Counted from the first letter of the stretch, positions 1-9,360 are shown. The stretch: DNA of 35,229 bases from Myxococcales bacterium (GCA_002731825.1 PCCS01000006.1:64082-99310); one strand, 5' to 3'. The notes: generated by a model not told the origin, from the letters alone. Made by a program: numbers and translations.

Positions 1-18
1 TCTCGAGCTGATTGAATT

Positions 19-2043
19 TCAGCGCGAGCCTTGAAGTGATGCCCTGACAGAATGAGCCACCTGGGGTCCCGTCAAACCGAACTTTTCGGCTAGAATTCCA
101 GCTGGAGCTGATGCGCCGAATCGATCTATACCGATGGCAAGTCCATTTCGACCTGTATATGCACGCCAAGGTCCGGTTACGCCAGCCTCAACTGTGACGA
201 CAGGAATATGAGTCGGCAAAACCGATTCAACATAATCGGCTGTTTGCTCTTCGAATAAGTCAACACTCGGCATAGAAACGACTCGGGCCCGTATCCCGTC
301 TGAGGCTAGAATGGCCGCTGCGTCCACACAGAGATGAAGCTCGGATCCTGTCCCGACGAGGGTAACATCAGCATCGTTGATATCGCTGACCACATAACCC
401 CCACGCCACACCTGCTTTGGATCGAAATTTTCACCACGCTGGATTGCTGGCAAGCCTTGTCGCGTTAATCCAAGAGCTGCTGGCGTCTTTGAGCTGTTCA
501 TCGTCCATGCCCATGACATAGCCACTTCAACACCGTCAGCAGGCCTGAAATAGGTCAGGTTTGGAATCATTCTAAGCGCCCAATGATGCTCAATTGGCTG
601 ATGCGTTGGACCATCTTCTCCCAAAAACACACTGTCGTGAGTAAAGATAAAGATGTTCGGCAGGTGACTGAGAGAGGCCAATCGAATGCTTGGCCTCATA
701 TAATCGCTGAAGATGAGAAAGGTTGCCGTAAAGGGTCTAAATCCACCATGAAGCAGCATGCCGTTTGCGACGGACCCCATGGCATGCTCTCGAATGCCGT
801 AATGCATCATGCGACCGGCATAGCTGAAGTCTTGCCCCGAATATGTCGGTGAGCCAACGATGGCTGAATCGGGTATCGAGGAGCCATTTGACCCGGTCAA
901 ATCGGCCGAGCCACCAACCAAAGTGGGCAACATGTCAACCGCTCTATTCAAAACGGATTGAGACGTCTTTCTGGTTGCACCAGCAGCCGGTGCGGCTTCG
1001 ACCAATTCGGCCCAGAAATCCTCTGCTAATTCGCCAGACCAATGAGCATCGTAGGTCTTCGCCTGCGCTGGATTATCGTCTCGCCAGCGAGCAAAATCCG
1101 CCTGCCATTGTACATGCTGATTCTTTTTTCTGGTCACCGCTTGCTGAAAATACGCACCCACATCATCAGGCACGTAAAACTCGGTAGATGGCCAGTTAAA
1201 TCCCTGTCGAGTCAACGCCACCTCATCGGTGCCGAGAGGAGACCCATGAGACTTGGACGAATCGACCTTATTCGGACTACCCAGACCGATATGTGTTCGA
1301 CAAATAATTAAACTTGGAGCGCCGGTCTTGGAGACGGCTGTATCGAGTTTTTCTCGGATTGAATCAGCATCATGCCCATCGACACTCTGTACAAACCACC
1401 CCATTGCTTCAAAGCGCTTTGAAACATCTTCACTAAAGGCTAATTCAACTGACCCATCGATGGTGATCTTATTATCGTCATAGAGCCAAACTAGATTGTC
1501 CAATTGCCAGTGGCCTGCCATCGAGGCCGCCTCATAGGAAACACCTTCCATGAGATCGCCGTCTGAACAAAGAGCAAAAACACGCTGACTCATCGGGTTG
1601 AAAGAGTCAGAATCGACGGCAACACGTGCCGATAACATTTTGGCGGCTAAAGCCATCCCGACAGAGTTTGCGACACCTTGGCCCAGGGGACCCGTAGTCA
1701 CCTCGACGCCCGGCGTCATACCCACTTCTGGATGTCCTGGCGTGATCGAATCCCACTGTCGAAACGCTTTGATATCATCCATCGAGACATCATATCCCCA
1801 GAGATGAAGCAGAGCATATTGGAGCATCGATGCGTGTCCACAAGACAAAACGAAACGATCTCGTCCCTGCCATTGCGGCGCCGCGGGGTCAAATCTGAGG
1901 TACTCATCCCAAACGAGAAACGCAATATCAGCGAGCCCCATCGGTGCGCCAGGATGACCTGACTTGGCTTTTTCGATCGCATCGACTGCGAGCATTCGAA
2001 TCGTTGTCGTAATATCTGTTCGTAAAGAAGATGAAAGTGTCAC
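19..2043 (-). CDS. tkt: Transketolase
   Basis: This thiamine-diphosphate enzyme moves two-carbon ketol units between sugar phosphates in the cytoplasmic pentose phosphate pathway. The N-terminal KSGHPGAPMG segment lies near residue 30, followed by TTGPLGQG near 117 and the GDLMEG diphosphate/metal site near 162. The central pyrimidine domain carries GIREHAMG with the catalytic Glu near 419, and GEDGPTHQP near 475. About 674 residues is normal for the family. I chose the GTG at 2043 because GAGGGG lies eight bases upstream; a TTG at 2067 would add eight residues. The small-type transaldolase at 22488 supplies the partner reaction but is not linked. Nothing looks broken. Confidence 0.96.
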   Translation of the reverse strand: MTLSSSLRTDITTTIRMLAVDAIEKAKSGHPGAPMGLADIAFLVWDEYLRFDPAAPQWQGRDRFVLSCGHASMLQYALLHLWGYDVSMDDIKAFRQWDSITPGHPEVGMTPGVEVTTGPLGQGVANSVGMALAAKMLSARVAVDSDSFNPMSQRVFALCSDGDLMEGVSYEAASMAGHWQLDNLVWLYDDNKITIDGSVELAFSEDVSKRFEAMGWFVQSVDGHDADSIREKLDTAVSKTGAPSLIICRTHIGLGSPNKVDSSKSHGSPLGTDEVALTRQGFNWPSTEFYVPDDVGAYFQQAVTRKKNQHVQWQADFARWRDDNPAQAKTYDAHWSGELAEDFWAELVEAAPAAGATRKTSQSVLNRAVDMLPTLVGGSADLTGSNGSSIPDSAIVGSPTYSGQDFSYAGRMMHYGIREHAMGSVANGMLLHGGFRPFTATFLIFSDYMRPSIRLASLSHLPNIFIFTHDSVFLGEDGPTHQPIEHHWALRMIPNLTYFRPADGVEVAMSWAWTMNSSKTPAALGLTRQGLPAIQRGENFDPKQVWRGGYVVSDINDADVTLVGTGSELHLCVDAAAILASDGIRARVVSMPSVDLFEEQTADYVESVLPTHIPVVTVEAGVTGPWRAYTGRNGLAIGIDRFGASAPAGILAEKFGLTGPQVAHSVRASLQGSR

Positions 2044-2183
2044 GAGCCTCGCCCCTCGATAGTTCAATCGACGGGCGTACCTTGCACTGGCTGGGTTTGA
2101 TGATCAACGCGTTTTGATGGAAAAGTAGAAATAACCGACGGCCCGAATCTAAGCCACCAGATTTTATATTGCTCACCGTCGAT

Positions 2184-2642
2184 TTAGTCGGTGGTGTTCT
2201 CGCCTGAGTTTGATTTCAATTCGTCGGTTTTTTTCTTCAAATTTTCGCGAACCAAGTCCATTCGGTTTTTGTCTTCAATGGTGCTGTTATTGAGCAAACG
2301 TTCGTAGACATTCTTCAATTCATCGAGAGCACTCTGAGCTAATTCATCCGTTTGATTATAAACACCTTGCCGCTCTCGAGTGGTCGCTAGCAGGACCATC
2401 GCTTCGATAATTCCATCGACCTCGTCGGATACAGGTCCGTCGACTTTTTTATTGGTCTTTAGAAGAATGCGGAGGATTGCAGTCCTTAATCGAAGCGCCT
2501 GACTCAGGTCATCGTGACGCTTGGAAAGCCGCCGCCATGCCTTCGGAACTCGAAGGGCTTTTGGGCCGCGAATTTTCTGAAAGATAAGAACGAGAAGTGT
2601 CAGTACGAGCCCGACGAGTAGAATTCTAATAATTATGGCCAT
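2184..2642 (-). CDS. Small membrane-anchored protein of unknown function
   Basis: I recognise no family. The 152-residue product starts with one strongly hydrophobic helix (residues 3-22) followed by basic residues, so it is probably an inner-membrane anchor with a cytoplasmic remainder. The rest is helix-rich and charged, with heptad-like stretches near 35-60 and 100-145 that may form coiled coil, and an Asn/Thr/Asp-rich tail. It starts at an ATG and is divergent from the SRAP gene. It lies upstream of transketolase on the same strand with a gap of about 140 bases, so the two could be co-transcribed. The reading frame is clean and the gene is likely real; its role is unknown. Confidence 0.7.
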   Translation of the reverse strand: MAIIIRILLVGLVLTLLVLIFQKIRGPKALRVPKAWRRLSKRHDDLSQALRLRTAILRILLKTNKKVDGPVSDEVDGIIEAMVLLATTRERQGVYNQTDELAQSALDELKNVYERLLNNSTIEDKNRMDLVRENLKKKTDELKSNSGENTTD

Positions 2643-2757
2643 CCACCGCTATCCATTGCAGTTACTTTTCATCATATTTATGACAAACTGCGCCCCTCAT
2701 CAATGGTCAAAATGAGTCCCTGCTGATGATCGTTGTTATTGGTCTGGAGCCTTAAGA

Positions 2758-3438
2758 ATGTGTGGTCGTTACCAATTGTCCGTGCCGATCGATGAGCTTA
2801 TCGACTTGTTTTCGACACCATCGTCCATGGACTTCAGTCCAAGATACAATATTGCGCCAAGTCAGAGGGTCCCAGTGATACGAGGCTGGTCAAATATTCG
2901 GTCCATAGACCCACTTCAGTGGGGACTGGTTGCCCCCTGGGCAGACTCACCAAAAGCAAACGCACCGATGATCAACGCTCGAAGCGAAACTGTGCATGAG
3001 AAACCGAGCTTTAGGGCCAGTTTTCAGACCCAACGGTGTCTGGTACCGGCCAGTGGATTTTATGAGTGGGAGAAAAAAGAAGGAGAGAAAATTCCACATT
3101 TGGTGAAAGTCTCTGGACACGAGGTCTATGCTATGGCGGGCATTTGGAGTCGTTGGGTTCGAGGGACAGAGTATCTGGAAACATTCTCGATTTTAACGAC
3201 GGCAGCAGGTCCATGTATTCGCCACATTCATGATCGGATGCCCGTCATCTTACATCCTGACCACTACGCGGCGTGGCTTGACCCAAAGTCGACGCAAAAA
3301 AAGCTTCTCAATCTGTGCCAACCCGTTCCAGATGAATTCATCGAATTCAGCGCGGTCAGCGATCGTGTTAACTCAGCCAAGAACGACGATTCATCTTGCG
3401 AGGTCAGTCGAATAGAGCAGCAATCATTATTCCAATGA
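2758..3438 (+). CDS. SRAP-domain (HMCES/YedK) abasic-site crosslinking protein
   Basis: Members of this family protect abasic sites in single-stranded DNA by forming a covalent thiazolidine link through the Cys exposed after removal of the initiator Met. The protein begins MCGRY, giving that Cys2, and has Asn73 in INARSET, Glu103 in GFYEW and His158 in IHDRMP. These match the spacing of the E. coli YedK active-site residues within two positions. Its 226 residues are normal length. GGAG about eight bases before the ATG supports the start. It stands alone, convergent with the large helicase gene and divergent from a small membrane protein. No LexA-type operator is visible in its upstream region. 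Confidence 0.95.
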   Translation: MCGRYQLSVPIDELIDLFSTPSSMDFSPRYNIAPSQRVPVIRGWSNIRSIDPLQWGLVAPWADSPKANAPMINARSETVHEKPSFRASFQTQRCLVPASGFYEWEKKEGEKIPHLVKVSGHEVYAMAGIWSRWVRGTEYLETFSILTTAAGPCIRHIHDRMPVILHPDHYAAWLDPKSTQKKLLNLCQPVPDEFIEFSAVSDRVNSAKNDDSSCEVSRIEQQSLFQ

Positions 3439-3507
3439 TCTGTCGGTAAATTGATGATGATCCCATTGGTGCAAACTGTCTTTGAGACGCGACACAGTTA
3501 CGGGAAA

Positions 3508-6500
3508 TCAACCGACTCGAGCGGACTCTTGGATTAAAATGCCGGTCACCCGACCCTTCGATAGAATGCGATCATGTCCGATGGTGATGAATTGTTCACG
3601 GGCTCTCGAAATTGCAACATTGACCAGATTGACCCGCTCATTGAGAAAATGCAGTGACCGTTCATTGGTCACAACAGTCGTAAAGATGACATAGCGTCGC
3701 TCACCACCCTGAAAGCGATGGACTGTTCCAATCACAATACCCTGTTCAAGCGTCCTTTGGTCATCCTGCTCGTAGTCACCTGCCCACGGTATTTTACGCT
3801 GCCTAAGCCTATCTCGAAGTCGGTCTAACTGACCGACATAGGGCGTAATGATGGCAATGTCTCGCCAGGGGATCCCCACCGATTCAAAGCGATTTAAGAG
3901 TTGTTCCACATGATCAATTTCGGCCAGGTTGTACCAACTTCCACGCTGACGTTCTTGCTGCCCATAGACGGGGATCAGCGCCACCCTATGGGGTATGTCC
4001 ATGATCGGGGCTGCCGGGACTGCTGGCGTCTGCACATCAAGCTGGTAATGGCAAAGCAGATCACTGATTTTGATGATGTCTGGCTGGCATCGAAAGTGCT
4101 GATGCAAACTCGGTCGATCACTCATACTGCGATCTGCGAGACGCTGAGCTGAATTTGGATGGGTCGCTCCGATTCTATACGGCTCTAGGAACTGAGTTGA
4201 TTCAGTAAAGCGAATCGCTCGCCGAACCCGCTCTTCATCATCCTCGGTGAGTTGAACCACAGGTTCGAGCTGATGAACATCACCGATGATCAGGGCCTGT
4301 TCACAGCGCAGAAGTGCGGAAACCGCATAAGCTGGATGACACTGACCACCTTCATCGATGACCATTCTTTCGAACTGCGCCGCTTTCGAGGAAAACACAT
4401 TGCCCATTGAGAGCAAGGTAGAGCCGACGACTGGGAACAATTGTCTTAACCAGCGGCCGGTCGCGAGATCATCGGAATAGAACTTTCTCAATGACCTTTG
4501 AGAGACCGCAGCTTCAGCGATGGACCGCAGGGCGCGACTGACATCTTTTCTATGCGCGTTCACCCAAGCGATTCGAGTCATCTGGGCCCATTGATAAAGC
4601 CTCATATGTCGAAGTGCTAATTCAGCGTCTTGGGGTATCTCTGATGGGTCTTGTTCGCCTAATAAATCAAGATCTCTCCGCAAGCGAACCAACTCATCGA
4701 GAGCTCTGTAATTCTGGATGGCTGTTTTGACCGTAAAACGAAGGGCGTCAAGGCGGTCTTGGGCATCTTCGACTCGTTCCAGCCAAGCATCTGAGAAACT
4801 GAGTTCAGAGTCGGTTAGGTCCTCGGGAGGGTCCGGGAATTCGAAGGTAAACTCGCCGGCAAGGCCGTCGATAATTCGCTTTTGGAATCGCCGGCGCGTC
4901 TCCTCATAGAACACGCGCGCATCGTCCACCTGTTTCGAGCCATCAGCCAATCTATTGAAAAGCCCACTCAGTCGGGTTGCGAGTCGAGCGAGCGGCCGTT
5001 CGACGACCATAAATTCACTGATTTGGTCCTCGGTCCAGTTTACTTTTCGGCTGGTCTTCAGCTGCTCGAGTTCCTGGATTCTACTCTCAATTTTTCTTCG
5101 TTTTTCGATGGTCTCAATACGGTCTGAACGCTCTTTCTCAACGACCATCAATTCATCGAACATGACTTTAAATTTGACTAGATGCTGCTCGAGAACATCA
5201 GCCGCAGTGTCCGTATCGAGACCGGGTTGGCTATCAAGCCAGTCCAAGGTTCTTAAAAGACTCGTGGCACTTCGATTGGCCGTCACCACCTGGCTTCCAG
5301 CCCGAAGTCCAAGGGGAATTGGGGCATCGGTGAACTGCTCAAATACCGTATCGACAGCTCGATTATTTGTGCTTGTGATCACCAGCAGAGACGAGTCCAT
5401 CACGCCATTGGTTGCCAATCCATACATTCGCTGCACGAGATGTGCAGCCGCCAAATCAAGGATAAGTCGAGTCTTTCCCGTCCCTGGCGGACCTTGTACA
5501 GACACCAAGGTCGATCCTTGGAAGGCCTCTGCAACCCGGCGTTGGCCATTGGTCATCGGAACCGACGTGAACTGGCCATACATAGTGCGTCGGGATAAAA
5601 TCGAAGGGACCGTATCCATGTACTGGCGTAGCGGCGTTTTCTCATTGATCAGACGCGTCGTCCGATAGACGTCCATGGCTGTCGACAGATCCCGCTGTAG
5701 GTGATGAGTGGTTTGAATTTGACCGGAGTCATACACTAAGATCACTGGATAGACAGCCGGTCGACGAGCCGCCCCTGAAAGTCGACTCCGCACAGCACCC
5801 ACAAGATTGGAGACCAAGACATCACCATCCAAAGCGGCTCGCGACACTGTCGGAACCCAGTCGCCATCGGACATCAACAAATCGGTGACCGTCGCCACCA
5901 TATCCAGTGCAGTCAAATCATCAGATTGCCTCAAAATATCATGTAAATCAGCAAGCTCTTCGTCGGCTACGCCGAGAGCGTGGGTCATCAATCGGTCGTC
6001 AAGAGAATAGGGTAGTAGGTCCGAATCGACGTCGGAGATTGACGACAGTTTAATTTTAGTCGGCGGAGGTGGAAAGTTTTGGCTTTTGCGTTGGCGGTAA
6101 TCTGGAGGTTCAAATACACCGCCTGACTCGTCTAACCACTCAAGATGGATTCGCATTCTAAAGAGTGTCGCTAACTCCTGATTATGAGGATAGTAAACGG
6201 TAGGCCATCCGATCCAGCCACCGAGCTGCGTCTGCAGTGTTGCCCATCGGTTCGTCTGTCTGCGATAGATTCGTCTTAACCATTGCTCAGTATACGGAAC
6301 GCGTTCGCCGCGAATATCGACCGTTAAGCGCTCAGCATCGCCTTGAATCGCCAGCTCCAAACCGGTTTCTGTCAAAGGCACTTTAAAATAGGATTGTCGG
6401 CCGTGCGGATCCTGTAAGTTGAGCCGAGCATTTGGTGCCGTACGACTGGCTTTGGGCCGGACAGTAAGGGCTTCCTCGAGCCGCACTGAGGCCAACCAAT

Positions 6501-6564
6501 ACCGGAGAATACTGGTGATTTGGTCGGTGGAATGAAGTGGCTCAGATAGGACGCCGTCCGTCAT
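3508..6564 (-). CDS. Large SF1 (DNA2/NAM7/UPF1-like) helicase
   Basis: This 1018-residue protein is a superfamily 1 helicase of the UPF1/DNA2-like group. Visible motifs are the Walker A GPPGTGKT (358-365), motif Ia around VITSTNNRAVD (395-405), motif II VIDEGGQ (735-741), motif III GDVHQLEPVV (761-770), motif IV HFRCQP (823-828), motif V GTVHRFQGGE (946-955) and motif VI NVAISRARE (982-990). About 350 residues precede the motor and look like a separate accessory region. A Glu/Arg-rich, probably coiled-coil insertion (460-650) separates motifs Ia and II. The Gly-Gly after DE in motif II is unusual, since DEA-x-Q is typical. It is the last gene of the EboE run, 24 bases after its neighbour. A role in DNA or RNA metabolism is likely; the substrate is unknown. 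Confidence 0.9.
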   Translation of the reverse strand: MTDGVLSEPLHSTDQITSILRYWLASVRLEEALTVRPKASRTAPNARLNLQDPHGRQSYFKVPLTETGLELAIQGDAERLTVDIRGERVPYTEQWLRRIYRRQTNRWATLQTQLGGWIGWPTVYYPHNQELATLFRMRIHLEWLDESGGVFEPPDYRQRKSQNFPPPPTKIKLSSISDVDSDLLPYSLDDRLMTHALGVADEELADLHDILRQSDDLTALDMVATVTDLLMSDGDWVPTVSRAALDGDVLVSNLVGAVRSRLSGAARRPAVYPVILVYDSGQIQTTHHLQRDLSTAMDVYRTTRLINEKTPLRQYMDTVPSILSRRTMYGQFTSVPMTNGQRRVAEAFQGSTLVSVQGPPGTGKTRLILDLAAAHLVQRMYGLATNGVMDSSLLVITSTNNRAVDTVFEQFTDAPIPLGLRAGSQVVTANRSATSLLRTLDWLDSQPGLDTDTAADVLEQHLVKFKVMFDELMVVEKERSDRIETIEKRRKIESRIQELEQLKTSRKVNWTEDQISEFMVVERPLARLATRLSGLFNRLADGSKQVDDARVFYEETRRRFQKRIIDGLAGEFTFEFPDPPEDLTDSELSFSDAWLERVEDAQDRLDALRFTVKTAIQNYRALDELVRLRRDLDLLGEQDPSEIPQDAELALRHMRLYQWAQMTRIAWVNAHRKDVSRALRSIAEAAVSQRSLRKFYSDDLATGRWLRQLFPVVGSTLLSMGNVFSSKAAQFERMVIDEGGQCHPAYAVSALLRCEQALIIGDVHQLEPVVQLTEDDEERVRRAIRFTESTQFLEPYRIGATHPNSAQRLADRSMSDRPSLHQHFRCQPDIIKISDLLCHYQLDVQTPAVPAAPIMDIPHRVALIPVYGQQERQRGSWYNLAEIDHVEQLLNRFESVGIPWRDIAIITPYVGQLDRLRDRLRQRKIPWAGDYEQDDQRTLEQGIVIGTVHRFQGGERRYVIFTTVVTNERSLHFLNERVNLVNVAISRAREQFITIGHDRILSKGRVTGILIQESARVG

Positions 6565-6588
6565 TTTGATACCGCCGACCTAAACGGC

Positions 6589-7176
6589 TCAGGATTCGCG
6601 ACATAACACAAAAAAGTTGTTTGTTTCTTTGCCCTTAACATAGGCACGCCCAATCGTTACATGGTCACTGACCTGTCGCATAAAGTCTTGCATACCGAAG
6701 TAAACAAACCGAGACAAACCCTTCTTATTGGATGAGATTTCGGGCCAATCAGCACTCTTCCCGCCCGGCGTTAGGGTGTAATCAATGACCACAGAACCCC
6801 GTGGATCGCCATCGGTGTAGCGGCAGACGAAGTACCCTGGTCCGACAGCTGCGCGAGTCGAACCCTCATTATACCCCCAGAGGCCTTTAGAATCTGAATC
6901 TAGAGGTGGTCTACAAAACCGTTTCTCGAAGAGTTTAAACACAGGCAGTGTATTGCGGCCATAATGTCTGACCGATGCCAGTGGACTTGACTGCTGTGGT
7001 ACAAAATCATCAAGGGATAGTTTTGTATCGGCTGTTAGAGTCCACAATGTTCGCTGCGCGGCCGGCGTCAATGTACGCGCCTCCGCGACTCGTGCGTCGC
7101 CACTCAAACCATTGAGATAAGACGCAACAGTCTCAAGTGTCCCGCCGTCTTTCGTGATGTGGTCACTTAAATTCAT
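6589..7176 (-). CDS. Conserved-looking soluble protein of unknown function
   Basis: I do not recognise a named family. The 195-residue product has no signal peptide or membrane helix. It is compact and aromatic-rich, with a patterned core: HYGRNTLPVFKLFEKRFCRP (71-90), GLWGYNEG (98-105), GPGYFVCRY (112-120), VVIDYTL (129-135) and DHVTIGRAYVKG (171-182). Such strings suggest a real folded domain with beta strands and a pocket. I placed the start at the ATG at 7176 because a run of G residues seven bases upstream is a strong ribosome-binding site; a longer frame to 7242 would overlap the propeller gene. It sits between the propeller gene (14 bases) and the helicase gene (24 bases), so the three are surely co-transcribed. 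Confidence 0.8.
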   Translation of the reverse strand: MNLSDHITKDGGTLETVASYLNGLSGDARVAEARTLTPAAQRTLWTLTADTKLSLDDFVPQQSSPLASVRHYGRNTLPVFKLFEKRFCRPPLDSDSKGLWGYNEGSTRAAVGPGYFVCRYTDGDPRGSVVIDYTLTPGGKSADWPEISSNKKGLSRFVYFGMQDFMRQVSDHVTIGRAYVKGKETNNFFVLCRES

Positions 7177-7190
7177 ATCGATTCCCCCCC

Positions 7191-8159
7191 CTAGAACTTG
7201 GTGGGCAATGTAGCGCCCTCGCGACCATTCGTCACGTCCCAAGAAGAGATCCCGCCCGTCCGATAACCCAACCAGAGTGATTTCTCAGAGAGCGTTGCTG
7301 AACTAAAGGGCCGCTGGCTTAGATCTAATGTGGTGATGCTGTCTAGGTCGTCTCGCTGGAATACGATGACACGGTGGTCCGATCCAATGACGACAAAGTA
7401 AGCGTCATTTGCGAGTAATTTATTGGGTTTATCAGCAACAGTATTAATGGTTCTAAGCGAACGGCCTGTGAGTGGATCCCAGCGCGTGAGTGCAGCATCT
7501 ACACCCAGGGTCCAAAGGCCTTTTTTATCCCAAACTACACTGGTCACCCAGCCTTTATGAGCCGCCCATTCTCTGAGCACTTGTCCACGTTCAACGGACC
7601 AAATACGAGCCATACCATCGGTGCCAACGCTGACGATTTGCTCACCATCGGGCGATAAAGCAAGTCCAAAGGTCGCCCGCCCATGAATGCCATTGGTTCG
7701 CCATCTTTGGCCGAGTCCTATTCTGGCTACCACACCGCGGTCAGCAGCAACAACCATGTCATCATCTGCAATCAAAACCGCGTCGTTTAGATGATGTCCA
7801 ACCAGACGGCGGCGCTTGATCAACTCTCCATTGGGCAACCATGTTGCAACACTGCCTCCACGCCCAACAGAGATTAATTTGTCATCGAAAAAGAACACCT
7901 GTCGCAGGCCCACGGGATGCGCATACCAGTCTGCGACCAGGTGCCCATCGGATAGGCTAAGGACCCTAAGGCGCCCGTCTTTATCGCCGGTGTAGAGTTG
8001 ACCTGCGCGCACGAATAAGGCTGTCATTTGCGCTGTCGTCTCCACCGATTCCGTCGGCGTTTCATCCACTTTGATTCGATCAACGGGACGTGGCCTGTCT
8101 TTCAAATTGATGAGGAAAACCAGTGAGAGAACAAAAACGAGGTACAGTATTGGACGCAT
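7191..8159 (-). CDS. Membrane-anchored WD40-type beta-propeller protein
   Basis: The 322-residue protein has an uncleaved-looking hydrophobic N-terminus (about residues 3-19) followed by basic residues, so it is probably anchored with the propeller in the periplasm. The rest is a run of about six WD40-like blades. The clearest are GDKDGRLRVLSLSDG, FGLALSPDGEQIVSVGTDGM-ARIWSVERG and WTLGVDAALTRWDPLTG, each with the typical SPDG turn or a closing W/DxxxG. Such propellers act as protein-interaction platforms, and no catalytic residue is expected. The ATG lies three bases after the EboE-like stop codon, indicating tight coupling in the operon. Its partner is not shown by the sequence; neighbouring products are candidates. 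Confidence 0.85.
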   Translation of the reverse strand: MRPILYLVFVLSLVFLINLKDRPRPVDRIKVDETPTESVETTAQMTALFVRAGQLYTGDKDGRLRVLSLSDGHLVADWYAHPVGLRQVFFFDDKLISVGRGGSVATWLPNGELIKRRRLVGHHLNDAVLIADDDMVVAADRGVVARIGLGQRWRTNGIHGRATFGLALSPDGEQIVSVGTDGMARIWSVERGQVLREWAAHKGWVTSVVWDKKGLWTLGVDAALTRWDPLTGRSLRTINTVADKPNKLLANDAYFVVIGSDHRVIVFQRDDLDSITTLDLSQRPFSSATLSEKSLWLGYRTGGISSWDVTNGREGATLPTKF

Positions 8160-8162
8160 GAC

Positions 8163-9317
8163 TTAGTGGCCTCTCTCAATTTCTTCAATAAGGGATGTAT
8201 ATTCGGCAACGATCGATGCACTTAAGTCTCCCCCTGCCATCCCCGCTCGTTCTGCGTCTGGAATGACATCCCAGGTATAGGTCTCAATCTCAAGATGAGG
8301 CGGCGATTGTAACTTGCGCGCCGCAGCCACTGCACATCTCCAATCGGCGTGTGTTGTCTTGATGAACTCTGAGCCTGCCCACCAAATTGGTATGTGGAAA
8401 TGGCAACGCCAGGCCTCGGCGGTCAGCCAATCTTGTGAAGGCGTCCTCAGTGCGGGTAAATCGAGGCACTTGAGAAGTCCATCGTCGGTCTTGGCAATCA
8501 CCTGGTGTAAAAATCGGGCCTCGGCAAAGTCCAGCAGCTTATGCCGAGCAGCTAAGTCATGGGGCCGGTCTAAATGCAGAGCACTGCTGACTTGAATTTT
8601 ACCGATTGTGATTCCGTGGGCTTCGATGGTCTCGATAGATGAGCCTACATCTTCAAAGTGAAGCGCCTGATGGCAACAGTCGTAACAGAGCCCGAGATAT
8701 GACTGATTGGTACTCGATTCAGAAAGATAGTTGGACCAAAATGAGAGGACATCGGCCGTCGTCTCCATGGTCGTCCACGGTTCAGGCTCAAGACACAATC
8801 GAATATGGATACCCGTCTCGTCTCCAAGTCTCTCTAGAGCTGTCGCCGCGGCTGCCATATTTTTTGCCATTAATCGTCGGTCGTCTTCGGTCTTCGTTTC
8901 CGGACCAAATCCGCCTGCGACCGTGCTAATCGTTCGTTCGGTTGGCCCAGGAAGAGCGGCCAGCACTTTCGCCAGAGCAACCGTATAGTCAAGCCTCTCG
9001 ACCGTCCGCCAATCTGGTTGATAGACAGATTCCTTCACCACACCCTCATCAAAATTACCGTACGGAAATCCATTGACGGTAAAGACATCGTACTGATGAG
9101 CATGACAGACGTCGATTAAGCGCCTGAGCGATTGAGGATTCTGATTGATTTCACGAACAACAGGATGCCCAATTCGCAGGCCCGTCCCAAAAGACCCCGC
9201 GGTCAATTGTTTTTTAACAGTCGGCACATCATGCTCAAGCACATGAAATAATTCATCTAAGGTCTGTCCGGGATGAACATTTGTACAATATGTAACTTGA
9301 AATGGACCCACCTGCAT
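8163..9317 (-). CDS. eboE: EboE-like TIM-barrel protein (xylose-isomerase-like fold)
   Basis: The 384-residue product resembles EboE, the sugar-phosphate-isomerase-like TIM-barrel member of the ebo cluster. That cluster is implicated in moving a small-molecule precursor across the inner membrane in bacteria and in algal plastids. Supporting strings are TYCTNVHPG (9-17), the GTGLRIGHPV block, the FTVNGFPYG segment and the acidic/His barrel-end sites in CLEPEPW and CYDCCHQAL, which could bind a metal. GGAG six bases before the ATG supports the start. It opens the four-gene run toward the helicase. No other ebo gene lies in the window, so function could differ. The alternative is an unassigned sugar isomerase/epimerase. 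Confidence 0.72.
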   Translation of the reverse strand: MQVGPFQVTYCTNVHPGQTLDELFHVLEHDVPTVKKQLTAGSFGTGLRIGHPVVREINQNPQSLRRLIDVCHAHQYDVFTVNGFPYGNFDEGVVKESVYQPDWRTVERLDYTVALAKVLAALPGPTERTISTVAGGFGPETKTEDDRRLMAKNMAAAATALERLGDETGIHIRLCLEPEPWTTMETTADVLSFWSNYLSESSTNQSYLGLCYDCCHQALHFEDVGSSIETIEAHGITIGKIQVSSALHLDRPHDLAARHKLLDFAEARFLHQVIAKTDDGLLKCLDLPALRTPSQDWLTAEAWRCHFHIPIWWAGSEFIKTTHADWRCAVAAARKLQSPPHLEIETYTWDVIPDAERAGMAGGDLSASIVAEYTSLIEEIERGH

Positions 9318-9360
9318 TGCTACTCCAACGTCTCGTGCACATAGTCATTAAGTGATTAGA

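Noticed and set aside
1928-2176. 82-residue minus-strand frame over the transketolase start
   Set aside because: It overlaps the strongly supported transketolase N-terminus in another frame and shows no ribosome site or domain.
2171-2190. CACCG/CGGTG hairpin at the end of the small membrane-protein gene
   Set aside because: Five pairs with a ten-base loop and no T-run; too weak to call a terminator.
3474-3499. AACTGT/ACAGTT inverted repeat between the SRAP and helicase genes, with GACACAGTTA also found inverted at 23228-23237
   Set aside because: A shared ten-base word is expected by chance many times in 35 kb, and neither copy has a T-run. At most a weak bidirectional end signal.
4955-5668. 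237-residue plus-strand frame opposite the helicase
   Set aside because: It is antisense to the Walker A region of a convincing helicase, and its Ser/Arg-rich composition is typical of a shadow frame.
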